A stretch of DNA of 64,000 bases from Myoxocephalus aenaeus (lineage: Eukaryota > Chordata > Actinopteri > Perciformes > Cottidae): positions 3,126,501-3,190,500 of the forward strand of contig JBAMJR010000070.1 of the NCBI GenBank assembly GCA_038501785.1, read 5' to 3'. A program made the translations under genes and the position numbers. Positions 1-20,575 of this stretch are shown here, piece by piece. Each line of letters begins with the position of its first letter. Position 1 is the stretch's first letter. A model generated the notes under the pieces. That model worked only from the letters and a program-made list of their open reading frames with translations, was not told the origin of the DNA and ran no database searches.

Positions 1-3000
1 CGCTCGCCAGGGGAGGAGGACGGGGAGAAGGAGGAAATCGAAGAGGAGTTGGAGGAGGATTGTGTGGGTGTGCGGGCCCCCATCATGGACTCCACAGTCT
101 CCACGGCGACCGCGGCCATGCTGACCCTGCAGGCGAGGCGGAGTGTTGGCCGCCCCCTGCGCTGGATGGAGCACATCAAGATGGAGAGGCTGAAGCAGGT
201 GAATGGAGTGATGCCCAGGCTGGGGGCCCTGTCCCCTACACCGCCCCCGAAAGGTTCCACACTACCCAGCATCCTGGGGAAGGGTAAGGGTTATTTAACT
301 TTCATCTTGTTTATAAACGACTGAATTTGATGTCCAAGTGGGTATGAGAACCTTTTTCTGAATGCTCTTCAAAGCCTCACAAATTCACAAAAGCAGGTGG
401 TATCCTCGTTTCCACGCGTGGTTGAGCTCGTAGAATAGCACCTGTACACAGGATTTAAACATCACTGTTCAAATCAGGCTTTGAGAAATAAATTATCCTG
501 AATTCCATCTTGCCCGTTTTGTGGAAAGCGCTCAGGCAAAACAGATGCTTAAAATGTACTGTTCCGCTGGAAAATGGTATCGGAACCATATCAAGCCGTA
601 AATCATATCAGAGGAAATAGCATGTAACAGTGTTTCATGGCCAAAATGCCGCCTGTTGTCTCTGGTAACATCTGTTTGAGGGCTCTCGCCCCACTTACAC
701 TCGCTCTCATTCACTTCCATCCTCCTGTAATCTGCCGTGTTTGCCGTCCAAACTTTATTCATCCCCTTTTTCCCTGTCTCTGTTTCTCCCCAGGACCCTG
801 TCTGGGCAGGCAGTGGGGGGTGTCTGCTCCTCAGCCACCTGCTCATGCTGAGCTGAGCAGCACCGAGCTAACGGTGCTCAATTTGCTCCGAGACCGGCGT
901 GACAGCAGCGGTAGCGCCACCAGTTCAGCCTACCTGAGCAGCAGCCGGCGCTCCTCCGGCATCTCCCCTTGCTTCTCCAGCCGGCGCTCCAGCCAGGCTT
1001 CCCAGAGCGAGGGCACGATGACAGCCTCCCACCACCGCCGCCTCCACAACCTCAGCTCCACCGACTCTTACGACCCCATCTCCACCGATGCCTCGCGCCG
1101 GTCCAGCGAGGCGAGCCATTATGGAGGTGGGACGGGAGGAGGGGGTTGTGGGATACTCACAGGTGGCGTCTGCGGAGGCGTGGGAGGAGTAGGTGTGGGA
1201 GGAGGAGTAGCGGGGTCACGGGGGATGCTCACTTTAACCCCAGCACAGCACTACCACCTGAAAGCCAAGTATGCAGCAGCCACTGGCGGCCCACCTCCCA
1301 CACCTCTTCCCAACATGGAGCGCATGAGCTTGAAGACTCGCATGGCCATGATGGATGAGGAGGATAGCAACACTTTGCCGCCTCTAGTCAGGCCACATTG
1401 CTGCAGCGACGGCACCAACGGGTACACCAACGGCTACATGGGACATGCAGGTTACAGGAGGCGGGTCCTGTATCCCGGCGAGGGACCGCTGAACGGCAAC
1501 CGCAGGGCCAGTGACCCGGTGCGGACGCAGGCTCGCGATATCGGCACTCTGCCCCCAGTGCAACGCTTCAACAGCCTTAACAACCTCCACCCTCTTCCAC
1601 CTCTGGCTCATCATTCTACGCCTGAAACCCGCAGCTTCAGCCTGCAGAACTACACGCGCTCAGAGGGCAACCTGCAGAGAGGCCTGCAGCACTCACCGTA
1701 CACTCCGAGCATCGCGGAACACGCGGCCTTAGAAGCCCTGGCCATGGAGGACGAGGCCGGCCTGCTGCTCGGGGACGAGGATATGCTGCCAGACGACCTG
1801 GTGCAGTATCTCCACTCCCAGGTGCAGGTGGACGGCGGCTCCTACATGCACATTGAGGACCAAATAGCTTCTAGCCAAAGGGACACCTCCCATCCATCTA
1901 TGGAGGAGATGGAACAGATCCAGACTTCAGGGTTGAACATGGGCTTCACTGGGTCCCAGCAGACAGAAGAGAGGACGAGCCCGAGCAAGCTTCCCATCCA
2001 GTGGAATGAAGTGAGCTCCGGGAGTGCTGACAGGTCCCCTCAGAAGGACCAGAACCACCAGGCACAGTGTGGAAGGTGGTCGGCCGCTGAGCATGGACCC
2101 GTATCTGCGCCGTTTGGCAGATTTGGAAACATGGTGGTTCAGCAGCAGGTGCCCCTTGATTTCCAGAACAGTTGTGCCCAGGAGAATCAGTCTCAAAGTG
2201 CTTGTTGTGTTAACCCCGCCGTGAAGCTAGAGACACCGCCTAACTCCTGCATGGAGATGAGAGGTAACAACGCTACGAACACCTTCGGAAGGCCTAACTT
2301 CGCACAGATTATCAACGGGCCTCCTCAGCAGGGCTCCAATGGACCTCCGAAACAGAGCCACTTCCAGCAGAACCACAACAGCAGCACCTCTTGCCAGATC
2401 GGGAACAACCTGATCCTCAGCAGGGCCTCTCTGGACGTCCTCCCCGGCCTCTCCCAGGGTGCTGCTCTTCATCACAATCGGCAGGTCCACGTCCCTCGCC
2501 CGCCCGACGGTTACAGGAACTCGGTCAGGACCCAGCAGTACCTCAACCCAGAGAACTCTGCTGAGATCCAGGCTGGTCTCGACCACTGCTCCCTTGCACA
2601 TCAGGTATCTGGGCTGAAACTGGAGGCCCCAGACAATGGGTACTTGGAGCAGGGCTTTGGTGACTGCCTCTCCTACGACCCATTGGATCGCAAGGCCTCC
2701 TCGTTCCCTGTCTTGGAGGACCAGTGCTTGCTCAACTCCATGGCTGAGTCCGTGGGCCAAGTGGTTGGCAACTCGGCCGCCCTTCTCTCCCCCGGCACGG
2801 ACCAGGTGACCAGCACCATGGATGGCAATGTGCCTGGTCTCCTAGATGAGGGGGTGAGTCTGGACTTTGGTGCCATGCTGGAGGATGGCTTTGACCAGGG
2901 TAGCCTGGTCTCAGGTGTGCTGAGTCCCTCCATTTTCCAGGGTATGTCCAGGACCTCGTCACGCCTGACCACCCCTCGAGGATCCGCGGCCTTCCACAGC

Positions 3001-3096
3001 GTGGCCCCCGGCTTAAACAACATGGCGATCGGGGACATGAGCTCTCTCCTCACCACACTGGCTGAGGAGAGCAAGTTCCTTGCTATCATTCAGTAG
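1..3096 (+). CDS. gli3: GLI3 zinc-finger transcription factor, C-terminal part (last two coding exons)
   Basis: Partial gene; exons 1-283 (open on the left) and 794-3096, joined in phase 1 with donor G|GTAAGG and acceptor CCCCAG|GA; 861 codons then TAG. GLI3 is the bifunctional effector of Hedgehog signalling, processed to a repressor or acting as full-length activator in the nucleus. The DNA-binding zinc fingers are upstream of the window. Visible GLI3 signatures are PIMDSTVSTAT, WMEHIKMERLKQVNG, the PKA/CK1/GSK3 serine cluster (RRDSS, RRSSGISPCFSSRRSS, DSYDPISTDASRRSSEAS; about 895-1120), LKAKYAAATGGPPPTPLPNMERMSLKTR, RRASDPVRT, LPIQWNEVSSGSAD, an acidic activation segment around 2840-2960 with SGVLSPSI, and the ending MAIGDMSSLLTTLAEESKFL. 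The last motif, the terminal Gln and KMERLKQVNG favour GLI3 over GLI2 or GLI1. Possible SUMO sites VKLE and LKLE are present. Odd: a glycine-rich insertion at about 1120-1233. Confidence 0.95.
284..793 (+). other. gli3 last intron
   Basis: A 510-bp intron between donor GTAAGG at 284 and the pyrimidine-rich acceptor ending at 793. The reading frame of the last exon stays open backwards to about 637, but this extension lies in the intron and shows no GLI similarity. Confidence 0.9.
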
Positions 3097-3098
3097 CT

Positions 3099-3099
<1 letters not shown>

Positions 3100-3134
<35 letters not shown>
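3100..3134 (+). repeat. (CT)n microsatellite
   Basis: About 17 CT units start four bases after the gli3 stop codon, in the transcribed 3' UTR. Confidence 0.95.
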
Positions 3135-3136
<2 letters not shown>

Positions 3137-4865
3137 GCTCTCTGCTTTCTCCTCCCTTAGGAAAAAATGGAAAAAAAGGAAGAGAAAAACTCTGGTGTAT
3201 GTGAAGATTAAGACCAAAGTGGCAATTACAAGAACTTTATTATGTACTTAAAAAGTGTTGTGGATAAGGCAGTTGTCAAGCCCATTTATTTTGTACAAAT
3301 GTCATCCCACACAGACATGGGATGTGTCAAGATTATGTATAGATGAATAGTTATATTCCTTTTCTGGAATGTAGGCTATTTTTGGAAGCTCTTCTGTTTG
3401 TATTTCTGTGTGAAGGTGAGCAAAAAGTTCACTTCCTTAAAACAGTATTCTCTGTATTTGCTGTACACACTGTTGGTAAAAATGCATGTATTCAAGGTTA
3501 AACACGAACACTGTCTATACGAGTACATAGACCAGCCCATGTGCCAAGTATCCACCCTTCTGATCCCACAGGTACATATCCATCCTTGTCACAGCAGGTC
3601 AGACGTGGGCGATTGATTTAACAGGCCCTGATGATAACTTTATATATCATAGGTTTTTAATAAGTGGTGTATTTTGTTTGTACGTTATTTTTGTGAATCT
3701 GTAAATGTTTCAGTGCTTCTACCAAGTTTTACCAAGTGGTGTTTTCGTCAAAGAGTAACTGCGGTATCGAACACATCCGAGTCTTCAAGGCGCCGGCGAC
3801 AGTCGTCCTCTTGACATCTTGATTTAGTCATTCTGGAAAGGTACTCACAAGTGTACATAACAGTGTTTTTATATTCTGTTTGTGATAATCTGATTATTGA
3901 CGTTGGGTTGCACGGTTGTTTGGAGCCGATATAAAAAAAAGGACATTTTCTCCTCCATGATCAAAAGGTCCCATTTGGTGCTTTATGTATGCTTACATAA
4001 GTAGATATGAGTACTTCACGTTTTTGAATCTGTCTTAACGACCAGCAGTGGTCCACAGCACATGGATTTCCCTCTCATTATGATAAATGCTGTAAAGTGA
4101 CGTGTTTTTGTTTTATAGGAAATCATCTGTATTGTTTTCTCCAAAGCTCTTAAATTCAGAATGTGTACTGCCGTCAAGTATTGCAGTGACTTTGTCAACA
4201 GTGTTAGTATTGCCTTGCAGTCTGATGTGACTGAACACCGAATATTGAGTAGTTTACCTTTTATTCAGCGTCAAAGCAATGCGGTACAAATTGTTTCATT
4301 GTTCTTTGGTACTTTGGTCATTTTTGTAGCTGTGCATTATTGGTGTTTTTCTTTCTTTTCTTTTTTTTCTTCAAAGAAGTAGAAATCATTTCCTTTGAAA
4401 GAAGGAAATTACATTGAGGTATGTGCCTTATACGTATCTGCCTGTCGGTAAGGAGAAAGATCACTGCCAATCTTCCATTGTGAATTATGAGGAAAAAAAA
4501 TAACATGTAAAGTGTCTTGTGAGACCTGGAAAAAAAAGGATAAAAATGACAGAACATTTATATAAGAAAAGTCTGACTATCAGAAAAGTTAAGATTTGCG
4601 AAATGCATTCTACTTTTCTTTGATTTTGTTTTTAAGTTTTCACATTTATTGTGCTCTTTTATATATAATGTGTAAATACAGTACTCTTTCTGTAGGTTTA
4701 GCAGAGGAAATGGGGAGTATCCTGGGGCCAATAAAGAATTGACTTTGAAAGCAGGGATTCCCAGGCCCTGGGCAGAGGCCAGACACATCTGTGCCCAGCA
4801 CTGCCCCGCCGGCAGAAGAGCCAATTTGCTCTTTTATAACTGACTACAAATGTTTGTATGGTTTT

Positions 4866-4871
4866 AATAAA
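4866..4871 (+). promoter_or_regulatory. gli3 polyadenylation signal (distal)
   Basis: Canonical AATAAA in an AT-rich context at the end of the presumed gli3 3' UTR, followed within about 40 bp by T-rich sequence. A proximal AATAAA lies at 4730-4735. Confidence 0.6.
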
Positions 4872-4890
4872 AATGAGAAAAGAAATTAAA

Positions 4891-5909
4891 AAGAAATTTT
4901 ATTTTAAGTCTCTTGTTTTCTTGATACTGTTTTGATAATAGATGAAACATAATAGTTGCGAGTTATGGGTTTGACAACCCCAAGATGAGAAGATAACCAG
5001 AATAACTACTGAAGTAATGATGCACACATTCCTTATATTACTATAAATAAAACAGATTACCTCATCAAACCATTCAAATGAATCCTGTTGTGCAATTTAA
5101 TTGTATCTGGTTTAACAGTTGAGATTTTTGCTTGGGAATATACGATAATAAAAGTTCCAAGGTCAGTCGCCATAAGTGACTTCAGTCACAGAGAATATCT
5201 TCAACTTCTGATGCCCCCTTCTGACCATCATGAGAAACTACAACCGCATTGTGAGACGGGAGCTCTGCAGTGTGTGAATTTTCCTCCTCATGAATTTAAT
5301 AGCGTGATTACACAGCAGATTGTTTGGTTAAAGGCCCTCGTTTCTCCACGGTGAGATTAAAGCCAGTCGGCTCATTCACGCTGACATCTTTACCGGTGGC
5401 TGCACCTCTGTAGCCCTCGTGTATTCACTGGCTGACAGCCCATCAGCTCACATCAGAAGTCCTTTTAGTGCGCTTCGTGCCGGCAGAGAGCTCTTGCATC
5501 ATTCCCCAACTTTCCTAAGTGAGTCTCCCATTATGCTTTTTAGCAGCTCAACACAAGTGCAATCATGCGACGGAAATGAAGGGCACCGTTAAGACTTTCC
5601 CACTGCAGAGATGGAGCATTAGAGCTGTGATTTATACCAACTGGCTACAAGATGGAGCGATTTTTTTTACTCCCAGATCTCCTCTCACTCTTGCCATCTT
5701 CAGAATGCACTTCGTTGGGTACAATGATAATAAAAATAAAAAAATAAAGATTTTTCTTTTTAACATCCAGTGTTTCGCTTCCTATAAAACACTTTATTTC
5801 ATATGAAGAGAGCCATTGATGAGCAGCGTGTACAGGACATGATGTCGTTCTGCATGCCAACATGTTGGGGATTAAATGAAGAAAGGGGTTTTGGTATACA
5901 ATAGGAAAC
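4891..5909. other. Intergenic gap between convergent gli3 and prpf4b
   Basis: About 1 kb separating the two convergent 3' ends. AT-rich; no reading frame, RNA gene or repeat family is recognised in it. Confidence 0.6.
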
Positions 5910-6902
5910 ATTTTATTACTAAAAAGTTGTCTTATACTGAAGGTTCCCGTTCAGCAGCGTTTCCACAACTATTCTTTATTGAAATCACAAATAGTTTTTA
6001 CCACTTAATGGAAAAAAAGAAGAAGAATTAATCACACATGAAATGACAGTAACTATGGACTATGTACAACAACGGGAGAGGAGGGTCACAGGTGTGGCTT
6101 CGATGGGCCCACATTGTCGGGTGTTGTAACACACTAGGCTCATACAGGAGGCACTTGAATGTGAGAGCCTTAAGAGCCAGGACCTAGCCAGAGTGCTGGA
6201 GGGGGAGGAAGGTAAAAAACATGGAAATGTCCAGCAACAGAAAACAATGACTACCTGCTTTGAAAAGAAGAAAAATCGGGTTCAAGGAGTACATAATATG
6301 CATCTATTCCTTCAATTCAGAGTTCAAGGTCTGATTATGGGGGAGGGGTTTCTGCCACATGTGGGACACCGATGGACATACAGAGCATTTACACAGTTCT
6401 GCACCACAGATCTAGAGCACAAAAGGGTGCACATTCAAAAGCATGCATCGCCCCACAATGACAACTGTGGTTTTTAAAAAAACAAAACGGAACTGTGTTT
6501 AGTCTTCTGCAACTACGACAAGACTCAACCGTCTGCTGCTTGAAATCGTTAATGTGATTGACATACAGTATTTACAGGAATTATATTTTTCTTTTAAACA
6601 TCTGTCACTCCAATGGCAGTTAAACAAAAAAAAAAGAGAAGTTCCATAACTCCGTTGTCGAGTACAAGGGGGAGTTTACAATGATATATCGCAAAATCAA
6701 TGTCTTAAAGAATGGCTACCATTTCAATGATCTATTTACAATAAAACGCAATTATGAATCCATAAACAAAATGAAGTTGAGGAAGAAAAACAAAACTCCT
6801 GTTTGTGGGTTGGCTGCTTCACCGCAGAGTCAGTTCCTGTCAGAGCTGGTGGTTTAGTGGTTGGTTCTTTGTCTGCTCTGGGAGTGCGTGGCGTTCAGGG
6901 TG
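5910..6902 (-). other. prpf4b: prpf4b 3' untranslated region
   Basis: AT-rich region downstream of the prpf4b stop on the minus strand. A minus-strand AATAAA (TTTATT at 5912-5917 on plus) marks the likely end. No open frame in it resembles a protein. The exact cleavage site is inferred. Confidence 0.6.
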
Positions 6903-14842
<7,940 letters not shown>

Positions 14843-15442
14843 TTTCCTCAGCCGAGGGGGCCTTCTTCTTCTTCAAATGTTTTGAACACAATATCACAGC
14901 GATATCTAAAATACGCGCGCGCCCTCTGGTGGGCTGGCGACGAACTGCAAGCCAGGATTCGTGCAGTGAACGTCTGTCTTTTGTCCACCAGGGTGGGTAC
15001 TTGTGTGACTTTAAGTGTTCAGGGCAGCGTACAGATTTAAAAGTAACTAACTCTGTTGAATAATTTAAAAAAAAGATACAACAGCATGACTTAACATATA
15101 TTTGTGTTATTATATCCATGTTTCAAGAGATAGCCAACAGGACTCCCTCCAGCCAAAATAAGGGATTTTTCTTCCCCTTTGTCATTCCAATATCTTGCCT
15201 CTATTGTGTTTTGGGGTTTCTAAACCTCCAAAAATGAGTTGAACATGTTGGACACACATTTCCTTGAATGAGATTTTCTACTCAATCAAGATAACATAAC
15301 ACAGTGTTCATCTGCAAGCGTGCAGACATTTACAGTGTTAAATAGTGAACTATCGCATCGGGAGCCTCGGGTGCAGCCTTCGAGAGACTGAGGAAAACTG
15401 CAAATTCTGGGAGTTTGCTTAGTTTTCTTGCACCACAGGACG

Positions 15443-15828
15443 GCCCTAGAAGTCAATTAGTGGATCGCGTGGTTTTTAAGGGCCCCTTGTGCGTCGTGGG
15501 CTGCGTGAGGGGGTTGTGCTCTATTGGTATGCTCAACAAAAGTGCTTGATTTCAATTTTCTCTTTCAGCACTGTAACATTTGATTTTCTACAGGAGAATA
15601 TATTCTAAGTATAATAAGAGATTATAATCCTGAATGCCCTAGAAGTCAATTAGTGGATCGCGTGGTTTTTAAGGGCCCCTTGTGCGTCGTGGGCTGCGTG
15701 AGGGGGTTGTGCTCTATTGGTATGCTCAACAAAAGTGCTTGATTTCAATTTTCTCTTTCAGCACTGTAACATTTGATTTTCTACAGGAGAATATATTCTA
15801 AGTATAATAAGAGATTATAATCCTGAAT
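15443..15828 (+). repeat. Perfect 193-bp tandem duplication
   Basis: The unit starting GCCCTAGAAGTCAATTAGTG at 15443-15635 is repeated at 15636-15828. I found no difference between the copies by eye. Perfect identity in non-coding DNA implies a very recent duplication or an assembly artefact. The unit has no open frame of note and no terminal repeats. Confidence 0.92.
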
Positions 15829-17961
15829 GTCATTGTTTTTTCACTTTACAGCAGTTTTCACTGTATTTATCGACGCAGTAAACCATTTAATATATGAAAG
15901 CACAACTGTAGTTTTAATTTCCTTATTTATAAGGAACACATTTAGCATTATGAACAATATATTTTTGGGTTTCTTCACCGATAATCTCTGTATTGTCTAT
16001 GTGTGCCACTATAAAATATGAGTTCATCTGAACTTTTAGCAGGTAAGGACATAACATTAAACTTTCCTGTGGCCTTTGTCGGCCACTTAACTTGAGTTGT
16101 TGGATCGTTCCAGCAAAATATTTGAATGTGTTGATACTGCAAGATTGCATCCCATTCATCCTCCATGATTAATTAAGCAGCATTGTCTAAATTTTTTTTT
16201 AAAACACCTTGCATAATTTCCACTTGTAGAGCTGTTTTATTTTTGGCTGGAACAAAACAATTCTGACTTATATTAATAGGCTCAACTGATGCTGTTTATT
16301 TAATCATTGTATATTCACTGGACCAATAGTTTACTGAAATCTCATTTAAAGATGAAGTTCAGTGTCCCATATGGCAAAAACAAGCCGGACAACAGAATAA
16401 ACCGAATATTTTGCTATGGAAGTTTATTGTTTGCATGCAAGATACATTTGAAGCTCTGCACTCATCACGAGAAATACAAGTTCCATTTCTGGTTTATTAG
16501 CGAGATTGCAGCCTCGGTCTTTACGATACTCATCAGACCTGCTGAGAAGTCCCCTATCAAATGTGTTCATCCTTCTCAGAAGGGAAACCACAAAATGCGA
16601 TAGTTACCGGGAAAGTGTAAACATACCAAACCCCACATCTGATTTAGGTGTTTTTGCCTCGTTGAAAGAAACGTCAAGACATAATCAGACCGAGCAGAGA
16701 CATCGAGCTGCAGTGGAAAAATAAATAAATAAATCATGACATTCAAGGCTGCAAGAGCATTCAGAGGTTATCATCCTCACTTGACAGTGTTATATGAAGC
16801 AGTAAATGGTGTTATTGTGAGGCACCTGTGGTTGCTTATTCACAGTGAAAGTAATGGAGACGTGGAGATAGAACAGCATTAATGTTGACATCCTGGCAGA
16901 TGGGGCGCGTGCTTCTGGCAGATGAAAGTCCTGCAGGTGTTACCATTACCATTAAGTGTTTTAATGGCGTCTTGCTTTGAGTAGGCTGGACTAAAAATTT
17001 ATTAAAAAAAAATCCTTTGATTAGGTTTCCCATTATAAAGCAATTTATATAAAAATCTAACAGTTTTAGCTTCAAGGCTGTAACTCACAGCCTGGGCGCT
17101 GCACTGCGGCTCATTTATACGGGGAAGTTGCAAGCTGCAGGTCTCACCACAGATTAAAGTGCCAGTCATGGAGACGTTAGATATTCCATTAGTTCAGACC
17201 TCTGTCCCAGTATGCCCAGTAAATCATGGACCTATATGGTGTGTCACAACACTTATGATTTATTATGACGCGTGACCAGTTTGTTAAGATGGAGCTCGGG
17301 CACTTTACTTTGTGCAATACATGCTTTTTCCTTTAAAAAAATTATTAAAAAACATCTTGCTTTATGTCTTCAGTGTGTCAACTCGACAACAGAAGGCAAT
17401 ACATCAAATAGCATGACTCAGGGCACGGCTGTTTACAGTGTAATGTCCACAGGGTTCATACATTTAGACAATCATGATCATATTTGAGTCTTTATTAGTT
17501 TGTCTGTCTTCGTCTCGATGTTACCGGTTGTCTGGAGGTTTTGTTTTGGGGTGTTCTGTTGTTTGGTGTGTTTTCCTTTTCTGAGGTTATTCATTTCCCT
17601 GTCTTTGTGTGTTTCCTGCCTCTCTGATTATTCACACCTGTCCTCAGTCACTCACCTGCCTCTGATTCCATCTACCTGGTCTGCATGCTCCCTGTTCTGC
17701 TGTCAGATGGTCTTCAGTCAACCCCCGGGCTCATTGCGGGCCCATATTCCACCAGTGTAAGTGGTCGGTGTTTGGACTTTGGCTTGTTTTCAGTCTTTTT
17801 ATTTTTTTGGGGCTTTTGCCTATCTGGATTTGTTTGCTCTACTCGGGACGGATTACCTGTGTGACCACCTGCTCTTCAGTGGAGACCTATTAGTTCAACT
17901 TGCCTTGTGTCCTGCGTCTGCAACTGAGTCTCTGTTTTGAACAGTTACAAGTGTCAGAAAC

Positions 17962-18140
17962 CTTGAAAGAATAGTTCAGCTTTTTGGGAAAATATACTTA
18001 TTCACTTCCTTGCCGTGAGAAGATTGCGGCAACTCTTGTGTCTGTCCATGAAGTATGGAGTTGGCTTGGCATTAACACCGGAGGAACCAGTATCATAACG
18101 GGTTGTGAAATGGTCACCAAATGCAATCTATTGGTTTCGT
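17962..18140 (+). repeat. Dispersed repeat, family D copy 1
   Basis: Starts AAAGAATAGTTCAGCTTTTTG, followed by GGGAAAATATACTTATTC, TTGCCGTGAGAAGATTG and GTCTGTCCATGAAGTATG. The block order matches copies at 25748 and 38200. From memory, this is a widespread fish repeat (AGGAATAGTTCAACATTTTG type). Confidence 0.7.
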
Positions 18141-20124
18141 ATACATGCACATGAAACATCTTGTTTGTTTGTTGCTGAAGAAGAAAATGATGCCAATGGG
18201 GAAAAATAAATAAGGATATTTTTTTCGTGATGGACATGCAATGCAACATTAAATGCCTCCACGTGATGAAGAAGCAATAGTCGGAGCAGCTGACATAGTA
18301 TTTATATGCATTTAAACAAACAGGACATGGTGCTTAGTGAGTTTTAAAGTTTATTTGTGTGTAATGGTACAGTTAATTTACATCAAGCAGCATCATGGAG
18401 CATAACCAAAGTGCTGGAACAAGAAAGAAAACAAACACGCATAAAGATTTGATTAATGACTTTTGCTGCTGCAACTCGGCTCTCCATAGCGAGGGAATAA
18501 AGCAGGCAGACGTTCGGGCTGCCTTGACTTTTAGGGCCTCTGCTCTCCGAGCTTCACTGGAGACACAATAAGGATGAGGCCATAAAGCACGAGGTCCAGC
18601 AGATGCTCAGTGAAGACAACCACAGTCCATTATGCAGCCCGTTAAAGACACTCAGGCGCTGCGCTAACCCACTTTCAGCCCCAGCTCCTGCACTCTCCGT
18701 TGGGTTTTTGTCTGCCGCTGTGGACGAGGACAGAGTTATGGCTCGGAAAGACTTCCTCGGAGTGAAGCTCACAATACTTGTGAATGAAAAGGGGGAACGC
18801 CTGCTTCTATCAACGCAGATGTTCTTTGTTCCCTGACAGAGGTGTCCATCTTTTATGTTTCTCTTTCTCTCTCTTCTGAACAGTCTCTTGCTTTACGAGC
18901 ATCTGATGTTTTGCTTTTCTCACAGAACAGAGGCTGGCATGAAGGATTTACAAGGGCAGAGAAGCAGGCTTGGGAGTACGGCCGAAGCATACGGGCTTGT
19001 CTGGGGTGGAAATTTATGTCCGCTTCGAGGGAAGGGACGAGGAAGCACGTTTCACAGGAGCCGCTGGGGAAGAGTGACTTTGGAACTGGAGGTCATTTCT
19101 CTGGTGTGTTCACAGGGGAGTTTGATGTAGGAATCTAGACGTTCTTGTACTTTGGGGCATGCTGGGGCATCGTTTCCACTTGATTGGACACGTCTGTGTT
19201 AACACCATGCTGCAGGTCTAGGGTGTGGCAGTTTGGCATTGAGGGACGGACATATTGGTAAACAGGAGCTGTAAAAGCTCTAATTTCCCACCTATCAACT
19301 GCATAATTAAACCAGGGTGACAATCAAGGCCCAAAATATCAACCTTTTTGTATATGTTGTAGATCCACCACCCGAGTTACAAAGTAAACATCCACTTTAA
19401 CTATAGACCTCACTGAATGAGCGGCGAAAAGGTTTTTTTTTAAGCGGCTGCATCTTCTGGCAGATACTTTGTTTTCACCTTTGCGTAGAGACAGGCTAGC
19501 TTTCCCCGTTTCCAGTCTTTATTCATATTTGATGGACAGATGTGAGAGTTGTATCAGTGTTCTCGGCCTTAAATGTTGTAAACTAAAAAACGCTGACCCT
19601 TATGCCATCGCTCCCGCACTTAATAACTTGTTCATGTTCAATTCTTAATCCTGAATTCATCTTTTTTCCTAATCAAAGTCATTATTTAAAACCTAAACCC
19701 AGTTGCTAGTCCCCGCAGGTATTTTGCCCTCGGCTCTGTTGCAACTAGAGACAAATGTGTTTAGAATTCTGCAGGAAAAAGCCTTTTACGGTTGAGTCGT
19801 AAAAGTCGATTTCTTTATTATTTTTTCCATTTAAAGCGAACTCTTTCCGAATAATTATTCTGGAATGAGGCACTGAAACAGAAAGTGCTGACTCTGTAAA
19901 TGTGGGCAAACCACAGATTGAAGCCCGGTTCCAAACAGACAGATCCTGTTATTACACGGGGAGAGAAGGGGTTTTCTGATACGACTGAGGCGCTTTTTAT
20001 GTGTTGTACAATCATCCTCTAATCATTCGAGCTTTAAGTGCAGCCAACGGCATCTCAAACTATAGTGTCGGTAAGAAAGATTGTATTTCAGAGAAGGACA
20101 TGCCTCCATTATTCTAAGAGTTTA

Positions 20125-20575
20125 AAGTTTGGGTCCATCAGGTTAGTAGCTCAACAGCTCTTGTATGGATTGCTGTACAGACATTCATGGTCCCCAGAGG
20201 ATGGATCCTAATGACTACCATCCCTTGGCTCCTCATCTAGCGCCACCATGAGGTTGACATTTATTCTTCAGTGAAATATTTCACTGACTATCAGATGGAT
20301 TGCCGTGGCTTTTCGTACACACGTTCGTGGCGGAGTATGTTTGGTGTTCCCTTTATCATCACGTCAACATTTTGATTTGTCAAAACGAATGACAAAAAAA
20401 ACCTAATAATTGTAAAGAAACTAATAATTTGTGTTTTGTGCAAAACATTATACTGTACTTGCTCAACATCAGCATGTTAACATTGCCTTTGTAAATATGC
20501 ATGATGGTGCATTTTGCTCAAAGCCCTGTCTCACAGAGCTGCTAGCTTGGTTATTTTTGAATACTTTAGTTACAC
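20125..20575 (+). repeat. Dispersed repeat, family E
   Basis: Contains GACATTCATGGTCCCCAGAG, GCGCCACCATGAGGTTGACA, then CAACATCAGCATGTTAACAT and CACAGAGCTGCTAGC. This ordered series recalls a common fish dispersed repeat. It shows no coding capacity; the 180-codon frame at 20629 lies just beyond it. Confidence 0.65.

Larger units (their letters stand above)
3097..4890 (+). other. gli3: gli3 3' untranslated region
   Basis: About 1.8 kb of AT-rich sequence after the gli3 stop, with no convincing reading frame. It begins with a CT dinucleotide run and ends near two polyadenylation hexamers, AATAAA at 4730-4735 and at 4866-4871. The end is inferred from the second signal; no transcript evidence is available. 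Confidence 0.7.

Noticed and set aside
637..793. Open frame extending the last gli3 exon backwards to an ATG at 637
   Set aside because: The stretch has no GLI resemblance, contains the acceptor CTCCCCAG just before 794, and splicing from 283 restores the GLI3 reading frame exactly.
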